This document shows, piece after piece, positions 50,012-58,725 of a stretch of DNA of 64,000 nt. The notes under the pieces are model-generated. The model worked only from the letters and a program-made list of their open reading frames with translations, was not told the origin of the DNA and searched no databases. Location: the NCBI RefSeq assembly GCF_018070565.1, contig NZ_JAGPXL010000018.1:1-64000 (forward strand). The letters run 5' to 3'. Positions within the stretch are counted from its first letter, which is position 1; every line of letters begins with the position of its first letter. The DNA comes from Streptomyces sp. B93 (GTDB lineage Bacteria > Actinomycetota > Actinomycetes > Streptomycetales > Streptomycetaceae). Position numbers and translations under genes: made by a program.

Positions 50012-51087
50012 CGCAGCAGTCCGAGTCGGCAGGCACCACGAGCACCCGGGAGACCGACGATGCGGAGGCGTCCCTCCCCACGCCGGTCGCGGCCCCCGCC
50101 CCACCGCTCGCCGAACCCCGCCCGCTCGGCGAGAACCGGGTGTGGCCGCGCACCTTCCACGACCGGCTGACCGCGCCGCTGCCCGGCCTGAAGGCGTTCG
50201 CCCGGTTCGCCCGCGAGGGCGCCGTACGCCCCGGCCGCGAGGGACTCGCCGACATTCCGCGGCTGCCCTACGCCCCCGCCCCGCTGCCCCGCGTCGACGC
50301 CCGCACCCTCGCCGTCACCTGGGCCGGACACGCCAGCTGGGTGCTGGGCGTCGGCGGGCTGACCGTCCTCACCGACCCCGTCTGGTCGCGCCGCATCCTC
50401 GGCACCCCGGCCCGCGTCACCCCCGTGGGCGTCCCCTGGGAGGACCTCCCGCGCGTCGACGCGGTCGTCATCAGCCACAACCACTACGACCACCTCGACG
50501 CCCCCACCCTGCGCCGCCTCCCGCGCGACACCCCCGTCTTCGTCCCGGCCGGGCTCGGCGGCTGGTTCCGGCGCCGCCGCTTCACCCACGTCACCGAGCT
50601 GGACTGGTGGGAGGGCGCCGTGCTGCGCGGCGTCCGCTTCGACTTCGTGCCCGCCCACCACTGGTCCAAGCGCACCCTCACCGACACCTGCCGCAGCCTG
50701 TGGGGCGGCTGGGTGCTCACCGCGCCCGACGGCCGGCGCGTCCACTTCGCGGGCGACACCGGCTACGGCCACTGGTTCTCCCGCATCGGGCAGCGCTACC
50801 CCGGAATCGACCTCGCCCTGCTCCCCATCGGCGCCTACGACCCCCGCTGGTGGCTCAGCGACGTCCACTGCGACCCCGAGGAGGCCGTCCGGGCCGCCCA
50901 GGACCTGGGCGCCAGCCGCATGGCCCCCATGCACTGGGGCACCTTTATTCTCTCGGCGGAACCGGTCCTGGAGCCGCTGCTACGGGTACGCAGGGCCTGG
51001 GAGAAGGCGGGCCTGGACCGAACGAACCTGTGGGACCTCCCCATCGGAGGCTCGCGCGTCCTGGCCGACGGGACTGCGACCCCCTAG
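50008..51087 (+). CDS. MBL-fold metallo-hydrolase (NAPE-PLD-like)
   Basis: 359 aa. Zinc motif VVISHNHYDHLDAPTLRRL (H-x-H-x-D-H, near residue 155), later ligands in DFVPAHHWSKR, HFAGDTGYGHWFS and ApMHWGTF (read as MAPMHWGTFIL). This is the phosphodiesterase-like branch that includes N-acyl-phosphatidylethanolamine phospholipase D and YfhI/UlaG relatives. It has a basic N-terminal region (RLTAPLPGLKAFARF). ATG overlaps the preceding stop (ATGA). The substrate may be a phospholipid but is not determined. Confidence 0.86.
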   Translation: MTQQSESAGTTSTRETDDAEASLPTPVAAPAPPLAEPRPLGENRVWPRTFHDRLTAPLPGLKAFARFAREGAVRPGREGLADIPRLPYAPAPLPRVDARTLAVTWAGHASWVLGVGGLTVLTDPVWSRRILGTPARVTPVGVPWEDLPRVDAVVISHNHYDHLDAPTLRRLPRDTPVFVPAGLGGWFRRRRFTHVTELDWWEGAVLRGVRFDFVPAHHWSKRTLTDTCRSLWGGWVLTAPDGRRVHFAGDTGYGHWFSRIGQRYPGIDLALLPIGAYDPRWWLSDVHCDPEEAVRAAQDLGASRMAPMHWGTFILSAEPVLEPLLRVRRAWEKAGLDRTNLWDLPIGGSRVLADGTATP

Positions 51088-51156
51088 GGGCGCGAGGCTG
51101 TATCGATATGCGGCTCCGCCGCGTGGGCGCGACCAGCCCCAACCCACCCGCAGACG
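51086..51156. repeat. 71-nt intergenic repeat, copy 1
   Basis: 71 nt that match the segment at 58726-58796 at 64 positions without gaps (opening AGGGGCGCG-GGCTGTATCGA, ending CACCCGCAGACG). It fills the space between the metallo-hydrolase stop and the stop of the convergent DedA gene, five nt further on. Confidence 0.9.
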
Positions 51157-51160
51157 GCAG

Positions 51161-51784
51161 TCAACGAGTGACAACCCCCCGCAGCCGCCGCCAGGCCCCC
51201 GGCGCCGCACTGATGACCACGGTCAGCACCACCGCCGCCACCACCCCCTCCCAGGGCTCCGGAAACAGCGACCCGCCCAGGACCCCGATCAGCTGATACG
51301 TCACCGCCCACGCCAGGCACGCCGGAAAGTTCCCCCGCACGAACCGCCGCACCGGCCACCGCGCCATCAGACACGCCAGCATCACCGGAATCCGCCCGGC
51401 GGGCACCAGCCGCGACAGCACCAGCACCGCCACCCCGTGCTCCGCCAGCTTCGCCTGCGCCTGAGTCAGCCGGTCCTCCGGCGCCCGCGCCCGGATCGCC
51501 TCCAGCCAGCGCGAGCCGTTCTTCGAGCCCATGCCGCGCCGCCCCAGCCAGTACAGCGTGGCGTCGCCGAGGAACGCGGCCAGGGACGCCGTCGCGAACA
51601 CCAGCGCCATCGACAGCGGCGACGCCCGGTGGAACGCCACCACGGCCGCCGAACTCACCAGCGCGCCCGTCGGCACGACCGGCACCAGCGCCCCGATGAG
51701 GACCAGCAGGAACAGCGACGGATACCCGATCACCTGGGCGGAGTCCGGCGTCGTCGCCGCCGGTGCCGCCGCGAGCCAGCTCAC
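51161..51784 (-). CDS. DedA-family (VTT-domain) membrane protein
   Basis: 207 aa with 4-5 hydrophobic segments. DedA marks: FLLVLIGALVPVVPTGALVS, AAFLGDATLYWLGRRGMGSK (the G-D-x3-Y-x2-G-R element) and VLVLSRLVPAGRIPVMLACL (the re-entrant arm with F/L-x-R-x-x-P-x-G-R). Such proteins flip or traffic phospholipids or undecaprenyl phosphate. GTG overlaps the stop of the upstream metallo-hydrolase (GTGA), so both are made together. Confidence 0.9.
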   Translation of the reverse strand: MSWLAAAPAATTPDSAQVIGYPSLFLLVLIGALVPVVPTGALVSSAAVVAFHRASPLSMALVFATASLAAFLGDATLYWLGRRGMGSKNGSRWLEAIRARAPEDRLTQAQAKLAEHGVAVLVLSRLVPAGRIPVMLACLMARWPVRRFVRGNFPACLAWAVTYQLIGVLGGSLFPEPWEGVVAAVVLTVVISAAPGAWRRLRGVVTR

Positions 51785-52554
51785 CGCGCGACCTCCAGCC
51801 GGAGCCGCTCCCCGTGGCTGAGCCGGTGCACGGTCACCCCGGGCGCCCGCAGCGCCGCCAGGCGCGCGAACTCGTCGCCGGGGGTGTGGAACTCATGGGG
51901 GCGTATCGCGTCCATCCCGATCGGCCAGTACGTGCCGTAGTGCACCGGCACCGCGCTGCCGGGCGCCAGCCGGGCCAGCGCCTCGGCCGCCCGCCCGGGG
52001 TCCAGGTGGCCGTCGCCGAGGTACGGGCCCCAGCCGCCGACCGGCAGCAGCGCCACGTCGACGCGCCCGACGTCCTCGGCCATCGAGTCGAACAGTCCGG
52101 TGTCCCCGGCGAAGTAGGTGCGCGCCTCGCCCTCCACGACGAAGCCGAGCGCGGGGGAGCGGTGCGGGCCCACCGGCAGCCGTCGTCCGTCGTGCAGCGC
52201 GGGCACCGCCCGTATCGTCAGCGCGCCGACCGTCGTCTCGTCGCCGGGTGCCATCTCGGTCAGGGGCAGATGCGCGAGCCGGCGCAGTCCGGGCACGGCA
52301 CGGGGCGCGCCCCGGGGCACGATCAGCCGGGTGCCGGGGGCGAGCCGGGCCAGCGACGGCACGTGCAGGTGGTCGGCGTGCAGATGGGAGACGAGGGCGG
52401 CGTCCGCGTGCCGGTCGGCGGGGGGTGGCAGCTCGCCGCGGCGGCGGCGCAGATGGGCCAGCCGCCGGGCGAACAGGGGGTCGGTCAAGAGGCGCACGTT
52501 CGAGTCCTCCACCGCACAGGTGGCGTGCCCCCACCAGGTGATCTCCACCGGCAC
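51781..52554 (-). CDS. MBL-fold metallo-hydrolase (UlaG-like)
   Basis: 257 aa. Short beta-lactamase-fold hydrolase: ITWWGHATCAVEDSNVRLLT, ALVSHLHADHLHVPSLARL (H-x-H-x-D-H), FAGDTGLFDSMA, and the final VPVHYGTYWPIG. Related to but shorter than the metallo-hydrolase at 50008, and both flank the DedA gene, one on each strand. GTG at 52554 has GGAAGGGG 7 nt upstream; a GTG at 52548 is possible. Substrate unknown. Confidence 0.87.
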   Translation of the reverse strand: MPVEITWWGHATCAVEDSNVRLLTDPLFARRLAHLRRRRGELPPPADRHADAALVSHLHADHLHVPSLARLAPGTRLIVPRGAPRAVPGLRRLAHLPLTEMAPGDETTVGALTIRAVPALHDGRRLPVGPHRSPALGFVVEGEARTYFAGDTGLFDSMAEDVGRVDVALLPVGGWGPYLGDGHLDPGRAAEALARLAPGSAVPVHYGTYWPIGMDAIRPHEFHTPGDEFARLAALRAPGVTVHRLSHGERLRLEVAR

Positions 52555-52636
52555 CTCTTTGCCCCTTCCGTGCGACTCCCCGAAGCCTACGGGCAGGAGT
52601 AGGGTCTGCGGCGAAACCCGGAGGTGAGGGGACGCC

Positions 52637-53050
52637 ATGGGACATGTGCCAGGTCCGGTGCGGGTCACGGCCATCGCCAGCCTGACCCCGCTCCAGGAGC
52701 TGGACGCGGACCCCTTCCTGGTGGACTCCCGCAGCCAGCACGCGATGTGCGCCCGCTGGGCCGCCGAGCACGGCTACGTCGTCGCCCGTGAGCTGCTGGT
52801 GCGGGGGCTGCGGTCGGACCACTGCGTGCTGTGGGACGGGGTGCGCCCGGGCACGGACGTGTTCGTGGCCCCCAGCCACCGGGTGCTGGAGAGCGCCCTC
52901 GCCGACGTGGCGGCCTTCACCGCGGAGTGTGCCCGCCGCGGCGTCCGCGTCGAGACCGTCGGTTCCGCCGAACCGTCCTACGACGCCCAGATGAAGGCCT
53001 GCGTCCACCGCCGCCTGTCGATGCCGACAGCGGGCTACGACGGCCGCTGA
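52637..53050 (+). CDS. Uncharacterised protein with resolvase-like pattern
   Basis: 137 aa, soluble. I do not recognise a family with certainty. The spacing of DSRSQHAMCARWAAEHGYVV, then TDVFVAPSHRVLESALADV and AECARRGVRVETVG recalls the N-terminal domain of serine recombinases (strand, helix with Q..C..WA..HGY, then the D-V-V-V...R-L helix), but the catalytic Ser and Arg are not in place and there is no DNA-binding domain. It may be a non-catalytic descendant. GGAGG precedes the ATG by about 12 nt. Confidence 0.6.
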   Translation: MGHVPGPVRVTAIASLTPLQELDADPFLVDSRSQHAMCARWAAEHGYVVARELLVRGLRSDHCVLWDGVRPGTDVFVAPSHRVLESALADVAAFTAECARRGVRVETVGSAEPSYDAQMKACVHRRLSMPTAGYDGR

Positions 53051-53262
53051 CGCCTGGGCGTGCAGGGCGAGGGCCGGGACGGCGGGGAGGACGCGTACGG
53101 CGGGCGCGCACGCCGCCACGGCCACCGGCGCTCGGACGCGCGGCAGGGCGGACAGGGCCGCGGCCTGCCCGGACCGGGCGCCCGGCCGGTTTCCCGCGGG
53201 TGTGTGACACGCTGGGTACGGGCCCGCGTCGAGGACGGGCCGGGACGTGAGGTGTACGGGGC

Positions 53263-55341
53263 GTGCTGGGCGGGCGTTGGCGGCGGGTGGCCAGTCAGGT
53301 CGGGCGGAGCGTCACGGTGTGGGCCGTCTCCACGGTCACCATGCTCGTCCTCGCCGGGATCCTCCCGGACTTCCGGCTGCGCTCGGCCGACGGCGACAGC
53401 GCCACCGACATCGCCGTGACCGCCGCGTTCGGCGCCGGGGCGTTCGGTCTGCTGTCGGCGCTGGTCTGGCCGCTGCTGGTACGGCTGCTGCTGCTGGTGC
53501 CCGCCCTGGTGCTCGGCCTGCTGGTGTTCTTCCTCAACGGGGCGCTGCTGCTGGTCGCGCTGCGCCTCAACCCCACGCCCGGCGAACGCGGCGCCGCCGC
53601 CCCCGAGACCGCCGTGGTCGTCGCCGCGGTGATGTCCGCCGTCGCCTCCGCCACCGGCGCCGCCCTCGCCGTACGCGACGACGACGCCTACCGGCGGCGC
53701 CTGTACCGGCTCGCCGACCGCCGCCGCCGCGCCCTGCCGCCCGGCCCCGTCGCCCCGGGCACCGTCTTCCTCCAGTTCGATGGCGTCGGCCACGACGTCC
53801 TGCTGGACGCCATGGACAAGGGGCTGATGCCGACCGTCGCCCGCTGGCTGGCCGCCCCCCGGGCCACCCACCGGCTCACCCCCTGGCGCACCGACTGGTC
53901 CAGCCAGACCGGCGCCAGCCAGCTCGGCATCCTGCACGGCAGCAACCACGACGTCCCCGCCTTCCGCTGGTACGAGAAGGACACCCGGGAGGTCATGGTC
54001 TGCAACCGGCCCACCAGCGCCGCCGAACTCCAGCGCAGGGCCGTGCGGCGCACCGGCCACGGCGGGCTGCTCAGCGTCGACGGCGCCTCCCGCGGCAACC
54101 TGTTCAGCGGCGGCGCCGGAGAACAGGCCCTGGTGCTGTCCATCGCCACCCGGCGGCGCAGCCGCGAGAACCGCTCCCGCGCGGGCTACTTCGCCTACTT
54201 CTCCGACCCCGCCAACGCGGTCCGCACCGCCCTGTCCTTCTTCGCCGAGGTCGGCCGGGAGATCGGCCAGTCCACCCGGGCCCGCATCCGCAAGCAGCGC
54301 CCCCGGGTCTCCCGCGGCGGCCTCTACCCGTTCGTCCGCGCCTTCGCCACCGTCGTCGAACGCGACGTCGTCGTCGCCGCGGTGATGGGCGACATGCTCG
54401 CCGGGCGCACCTGCGTCTACGCCGACCTGGTGGCGTACGACGAGGTGGCGCACCATTCCGGACCGATGAGCCGGGACGCGGAGAAGGTCCTCCAGCGGCT
54501 GGACCGGGCGCTGGCTCTGGTCGAGAAGGTCGCCGAGCACGCCCCCCGCCCGTACCGGATCGTCGTCCTGTCCGACCACGGCCAGAGCCCCGGCGAGACC
54601 TTCCGTGCCCGCTACGGCCTCACCCTCGGCGATCTGGTGCGCGCCGGATGCGGGCTGCCGGTACCGCGAAAGGCGCGGCGCACCCGCAGCGGCGCCGAGG
54701 CGCGGGCCGCCGTCCGGGCCGCGCTGCGCATCCCCGTCGAGGAGGGCGGCGAGCAGTACCGTCCGGGCCGCCGCTCCGAGCCGATCGTGCTCGCCTCCGG
54801 CAACCTCGGCCTGGTCTCCTTCCCGGACGTGCCGCACCGGATGACCAAGGAGGAGATCGACGCCCGTCACCCGGCGCTGCTGACCACCCTCGCCAACCAC
54901 CCCGGCATCGGGTTCCTGCTGGTCCGCAGCGAGGAGCACGGCGGGGTGGTGCTCGGCGCGTACGGCGCCGAGATCCCGGTGGCGGACCTCAGCGACGACC
55001 GTCCGGGCCCGCTCGCCCCCTTCGGGCCGGGCGCCGCCGACGCCGTACGCCGCACCCACTCCTTCCCGCACACCGCCGACATCATGGTCAACTCCTTCCA
55101 CGACCCGGCCGACGGCGAGGTCCTCGCCTTCGAGGAGCAGATCGGCTCGCACGGCGGTCTCGGCGGCGCCCAGGGCAGGCCGTTCCTGCTCTCCCCGGTG
55201 GTCTTCTCCGCCCCGGCCCGCGACGGCGCCGAACCGGCCGGTGCCGAGGCCGTCCACCGGGTGCTGCGCCGCTGGCTGGAGGAGTCGACCGGCCCCCAGG
55301 TGCCGGTGGGGGAGGCCGAACCCGACCGCGAAGCCGCCTGA
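53263..55341 (+). CDS. Membrane-anchored alkaline-phosphatase-superfamily phosphodiesterase
   Basis: 692 aa. Three or four N-terminal membrane helices (~15-135, e.g. LLLLVPALVLGLLVFFLNGA), then a large type I phosphodiesterase/nucleotide pyrophosphatase domain: FLQFDGVGHDVLLDAMDKG, WSSQTGASQLGILHGSNHDV (nucleophile Thr/Ser region), LVAYDEVAHHSGP and IVVLSDHGQSPGETF with the D-H metal ligands, and NSFHDPADGEV late. The catalytic part probably faces outside. Such Streptomyces proteins are annotated as phosphodiesterases; the lipid or nucleotide substrate is unknown. GTG start at 53263; a GGGTAC at 53214-53219 is upstream but poorly spaced. Confidence 0.82.
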   Translation: MLGGRWRRVASQVGRSVTVWAVSTVTMLVLAGILPDFRLRSADGDSATDIAVTAAFGAGAFGLLSALVWPLLVRLLLLVPALVLGLLVFFLNGALLLVALRLNPTPGERGAAAPETAVVVAAVMSAVASATGAALAVRDDDAYRRRLYRLADRRRRALPPGPVAPGTVFLQFDGVGHDVLLDAMDKGLMPTVARWLAAPRATHRLTPWRTDWSSQTGASQLGILHGSNHDVPAFRWYEKDTREVMVCNRPTSAAELQRRAVRRTGHGGLLSVDGASRGNLFSGGAGEQALVLSIATRRRSRENRSRAGYFAYFSDPANAVRTALSFFAEVGREIGQSTRARIRKQRPRVSRGGLYPFVRAFATVVERDVVVAAVMGDMLAGRTCVYADLVAYDEVAHHSGPMSRDAEKVLQRLDRALALVEKVAEHAPRPYRIVVLSDHGQSPGETFRARYGLTLGDLVRAGCGLPVPRKARRTRSGAEARAAVRAALRIPVEEGGEQYRPGRRSEPIVLASGNLGLVSFPDVPHRMTKEEIDARHPALLTTLANHPGIGFLLVRSEEHGGVVLGAYGAEIPVADLSDDRPGPLAPFGPGAADAVRRTHSFPHTADIMVNSFHDPADGEVLAFEEQIGSHGGLGGAQGRPFLLSPVVFSAPARDGAEPAGAEAVHRVLRRWLEESTGPQVPVGEAEPDREAA

Positions 55342-55441
55342 CGGTCGGCCGGTGTGGTGCGTGTGTCGCGCCGTGATGTGATCGGATGGTGCCCGAACCC
55401 CGGTACCGGGGTCGGATCACCGGCATGCGAAAGGAAGAACC

Positions 55442-55870
55442 GTGGCCACCACGCGCTCCGCGCACACCGTCTGGGAAGGCAACCTGCTGGAGGGCAACGG
55501 GGCAGTCACCTTCGACTCCTCCGGCGCCATCGAGACGCAGCCCGTGACCTGGGCGTCGCGCGCCCAGGACGCCAACGGCAAGACCAGCCCCGAGGAGCTG
55601 ATCGCCGCCGCGCACTCCAGCTGCTTCTCCATGGCGTTCTCCAACATCCTCACCAAGGGCGGCAACACGCCCACCAAGCTGGTCACCTCGGCGGACGTCA
55701 CCTTCCAGCCGGGCGAGGGCATCACCGGCGTCCACCTCACCGTCGAGGGCACGGTGCCGGGCATGGACAGCGAGGCGTTCCTGCTCGCCGCCGAGGACGC
55801 CAAGGTCAACTGCCCGGTCAGCCAGGCCCTGAAGGCCGTACCGATCACGCTGACCGCGAAGCTGGCCTGA
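55442..55870 (+). CDS. osmC: OsmC-family peroxiredoxin
   Basis: 142 aa. Reduces organic and fatty-acid hydroperoxides. Both reactive cysteines are present: AAHSSCFSMAFSNIL (peroxidatic) and AKVNCPVSQALKAV (resolving). N-terminus ATTRSAHTVWEGNLLEGNGA and SPEELIAAAHSSC are typical of OsmC as against Ohr. GTG start with GGAAG 5 nt upstream. A strong terminator follows directly, so it is a single-gene unit. Confidence 0.93.
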   Translation: MATTRSAHTVWEGNLLEGNGAVTFDSSGAIETQPVTWASRAQDANGKTSPEELIAAAHSSCFSMAFSNILTKGGNTPTKLVTSADVTFQPGEGITGVHLTVEGTVPGMDSEAFLLAAEDAKVNCPVSQALKAVPITLTAKLA

Positions 55871-55876
55871 CCCCCC

Positions 55877-55914
55877 GGGCCGGACCCCGCCCCGCCCGCG
55901 GCGGGGTCCGGCCC
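55877..55914 (+). terminator. Strong terminator after osmC
   Basis: A 15-bp perfect stem (55877-55891 with 55900-55914; core GGGCCGGACCCCGC/GCGGGGTCCGGCCC) and an 8-nt loop, 7 nt after the stop codon. Confidence 0.85.
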
Positions 55915-55955
55915 GCTCGGGTCCCCGCCCCCGTGTCGTCCGGGAGTTGACCGCG

Positions 55956-56702
55956 ATGCCGCCCCGCCCCGCCGTCTCCGCCCACCGCGGCGGCTCCGAA
56001 CGCTACGGCCCCGCGACCTGGCAGGCGTACGAGGACGCGGTCGCCTCCGGTGCCGAGTACGTCGAGTTCGACGTCCGCCGCACCGCCGACGGGGTCTTCG
56101 TCGTCCACCACGACCCCCGGGTACGGCACACCGGACCGCCGCTGTCCGGGATCACCCACGCCGAGCTGAGCGAGCGCGCCGGGTACCCGGTGCCGGTCGT
56201 CGACGAGGTCATGTCCCTGATCGCCGGGAAGGCGGTCGGCCACCTGGACCTGAAGGAGACCGGCTACGAGCGTGAGCTGATGGACCGGGCCGTCGCCCTG
56301 CTCGGAGCGGACGGCTTCGTGGCGACCACCCTGGAGGACCGCTCCGTCGCCGCGATCAGCCGGGCCTTCCCCCGGGTGCGCACCGCCCTGTCCCTGGGCC
56401 GGGACCGCGGGGAGATCACCGCCTCCCGGCTCACCGCGACCCGGCTGAGCGAGCTGTTCCCGATGCGCCGGGTCCGCGCCTGCGGCGCCCACGGCGTCGC
56501 CGTGCACCAGCGGCTGGCCCGCGCGAACGTGCTGCGCGAGGCGGCCCGGCACGGCCTCTACACCATGGTGTGGACCGTCAACGACGACACCGCCCTGCGC
56601 ACCTTCCTCACCGACCCCCGGGTCGACGTCCTCGTCACCGACCGCCCCCGGCACGCCCTCACGCTCCAGGGCCTCCGCCCGCACCGGGGTACTCCTCTGT
56701 AG
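55956..56702 (+). CDS. Glycerophosphodiester phosphodiesterase
   Basis: 248 aa. Hydrolyses glycerophosphodiesters to glycerol-3-phosphate. Catalytic and metal residues: His-Arg in VSAHRGGSERYG, Glu-x-Asp in GAEYVEFDVRRTADG and His in VFVVHHDPRV; the barrel closes with YTMVWTVNDDTAL and DVLVTDRP. No signal peptide, so it is intracellular. ATG at 55956 has GGAG upstream; a TTG at 55947 is an alternative. Confidence 0.92.
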   Translation: MPPRPAVSAHRGGSERYGPATWQAYEDAVASGAEYVEFDVRRTADGVFVVHHDPRVRHTGPPLSGITHAELSERAGYPVPVVDEVMSLIAGKAVGHLDLKETGYERELMDRAVALLGADGFVATTLEDRSVAAISRAFPRVRTALSLGRDRGEITASRLTATRLSELFPMRRVRACGAHGVAVHQRLARANVLREAARHGLYTMVWTVNDDTALRTFLTDPRVDVLVTDRPRHALTLQGLRPHRGTPL

Positions 56703-56750
56703 AGGAGCCATGGCCGCCCGGGAGCGGCCGGGGGTGGCCCGGACGCGCCA

Positions 56751-56770
56751 TTGACAACAGGCCACTCAAG
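56751..56770 (+). promoter_or_regulatory. dnaK promoter -35 with partial HspR (HAIR) site
   Basis: TTGACA at 56751-56756 is a consensus -35. Seven nt later, ACTCAAG (56764-56770) matches the right half of the HAIR element (CTTGAGT-N7-ACTCAAG) exactly; the left half reads ATTGACA (56750-56756), 4 of 7. HspR control of this dnaK is therefore plausible but with one weak arm. Confidence 0.55.
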
Positions 56771-56781
56771 TTTTGTGCTGG

Positions 56782-56802
56782 AGGGAGTGGCGGACACTCC
56801 CT
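56782..56802 (+). promoter_or_regulatory. Perfect inverted repeat in the dnaK leader
   Basis: AGGGAGTG-GCGGA-CACTCCCT: 8-bp perfect stem, 5-nt loop, ending 19 nt before the ATG. It is the mirror order of the CIRCE half-sites (GAGTG first). It may act as an mRNA hairpin or an operator. Confidence 0.45.
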
Positions 56803-56821
56803 GACGCGGAAGGGGACTGCG

Positions 56822-58702
56822 ATGGGACGCGCGGTCGGTATCGATCTGGGGACCACCAACTCGGTGGTCGCCGTCCTGGAGGGCGGCGAGCCCACCGTCG
56901 TCGCCAACGCGGAGGGCGCGAGGACCACACCGTCGGTCGTGGCCTTCGCCAAGAACGGTGAGGTGCTGGTCGGCGAGGTCGCCAAGCGGCAGGCGGTCAC
57001 CAACGTCGAGCGCACCGCCCGCTCCGTGAAGCGGCACATGGGCGAGGCCGACTGGCGCTTCCCCGACCAGGGCTCCGTGGACGGCACCCGCTTCCGGGCC
57101 CAGGAGCTGTCCGCGCGCGTCCTGCAGAAGCTCAAGCGGGACGCCGAGTCCTACCTCGGCGAGGACGTCACCGACGCGGTGATCACCGTGCCCGCCTACT
57201 TCGACGACGCCCAGCGGCAGGCCACCAAGGAGGCCGGGGAGATCGCGGGCCTGAAGGTGCTGCGGATCATCAACGAACCGACCGCCGCCGCCCTCGCCTA
57301 CGGCCTGGACCGCGGCGAGGAACAGACCGTCCTCGTCTTCGACCTCGGCGGCGGCACCTTCGACGTCTCCCTGCTGGAGATCGGCGACGGCGTCATCGAG
57401 GTCAAGGCCACCAACGGCGACACCCACCTCGGCGGCGACGACTGGGACATGCGGATCGTCGAATACCTGGTGAAGAAGTTCAAGGGCCAGTACGGCATCG
57501 ACCTGGGGAACGACAAGATGGCCGTGCAGCGGCTGCGCGAGGGAGCCGAGAAGGCCAAGATCGAGCTGTCCTCGTCCTCCGAGACCTCGATCAACCTGCC
57601 CTACATCACCGCCTCCTCCGAAGGCCCCCTCCACCTGGAGGAGAAGCTCACCCGCGCCCAGTTCCAGGAACTCACCGCCGACCTCCTCGACCGCTGCAAG
57701 ACCCCCTTCCACCAGGCCGTCAAGGACGCCGGGATCAAGCTCGCCGCGATCGACCACGTCATCCTCGTCGGCGGCTCCACCCGGATGCCCGCCGTCACCG
57801 AACTGGTCCGCGAACTGACCGGCAAGGACCCGCACAAGGGCGTCAACCCCGACGAGGTGGTCGCCGTCGGCGCCGCCCTCCAGGCCGGTGTCATCCGCGG
57901 CGACGTGAAGGACGTACTCCTCCTCGACGTCACCCCGCTGTCCCTGGGCATCGAGACCAAGGGCGGCATCATGACCAAGCTCATCGAGCGCAACACCACG
58001 ATCCCGACCCGGCGTTCGGAGATCTTCACCACCGCCGCCGACAACCAGCCCTCCGTCGGCATCCAGGTCTACCAGGGCGAACGGGAGATCGCCGCGTACA
58101 ACAAGAAGCTCGGCACCTTCGACCTCACCGGTCTGCCGCCCGCGCCGCGCGGCATCCCGCAGATCGAGGTCGCCTTCGACATCGACGCCAACGGGATCAT
58201 GCACGTCTCCGCGAAGGACCTGGCCACCGGCCGGGAACAGAAGATGACCGTCACCGGCGGCTCCGCCCTGCCCAAGGACGACATCGACCGCATGATGCGG
58301 GAGGCCGAGCAGTACGCCGACGAGGACCGCAGGCGCCGGGAGGCCGCCGAGACCCGCAACCAGGCCGAGCAACTCGTCTACCAGACCGAGCGGTTCCTCG
58401 CCGAGAACGGCGACCGCGTCCCCGCCGACACCCGCGGCGAGGTCGAGTCCGCCGTCACCGAACTCAAGGGCCTGCTGGAGCGCCCCGGCGCGGAGACGGA
58501 CACCGCGGCGCTGCGCGCGGGCGTGGAGAAGCTCGCCGCCGTCAGCCAGCGCATGGGACAGGCCATGTACGCCCATGCGGAGCAGCCGGCGGCGGGCGCC
58601 ACCCAGGAGCAGGGCACGCCGCACACGCCGCAGGACGAGGAGGGCGTGGTGGACGCGGAGATCGTCGACGAGGAGCGCGACCAAAAGGGCGGCGCCGCCT
58701 GA
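56822..58702 (+). CDS. dnaK: Second Hsp70 chaperone DnaK (solitary)
   Basis: 626-aa Hsp70. ATPase signatures: VGIDLGTTNSVVAVLEGG, VFDLGGGTFDVSLLEIG and HVILVGGSTRMPAVTELV; the substrate-binding domain starts LLDVTPLSLGIETKGG and the C-terminus keeps the EIVDEE tail. Complete and apparently active. Unlike the usual dnaK-grpE-dnaJ-hspR operon, no co-chaperone gene follows; the next gene is convergent. It is therefore probably the accessory DnaK paralogue of Streptomyces. Leader carries a partial HAIR site and an 8-bp hairpin. Confidence 0.93.
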   Translation: MGRAVGIDLGTTNSVVAVLEGGEPTVVANAEGARTTPSVVAFAKNGEVLVGEVAKRQAVTNVERTARSVKRHMGEADWRFPDQGSVDGTRFRAQELSARVLQKLKRDAESYLGEDVTDAVITVPAYFDDAQRQATKEAGEIAGLKVLRIINEPTAAALAYGLDRGEEQTVLVFDLGGGTFDVSLLEIGDGVIEVKATNGDTHLGGDDWDMRIVEYLVKKFKGQYGIDLGNDKMAVQRLREGAEKAKIELSSSSETSINLPYITASSEGPLHLEEKLTRAQFQELTADLLDRCKTPFHQAVKDAGIKLAAIDHVILVGGSTRMPAVTELVRELTGKDPHKGVNPDEVVAVGAALQAGVIRGDVKDVLLLDVTPLSLGIETKGGIMTKLIERNTTIPTRRSEIFTTAADNQPSVGIQVYQGEREIAAYNKKLGTFDLTGLPPAPRGIPQIEVAFDIDANGIMHVSAKDLATGREQKMTVTGGSALPKDDIDRMMREAEQYADEDRRRREAAETRNQAEQLVYQTERFLAENGDRVPADTRGEVESAVTELKGLLERPGAETDTAALRAGVEKLAAVSQRMGQAMYAHAEQPAAGATQEQGTPHTPQDEEGVVDAEIVDEERDQKGGAA

Positions 58703-58725
58703 GACGCGGGTGGGGCAGCCCACCC

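Noticed and set aside
53214..53219. GGGTAC upstream of the phosphodiesterase gene
   Set aside because: No GNNT at 14-16 nt; kept only as a remark because the hexamer alone can occur by chance.
56687..56692. GGGTAC upstream of dnaK
   Set aside because: It lies within the end of the GDPD coding region and the dnaK leader has a better TTGACA-based promoter.
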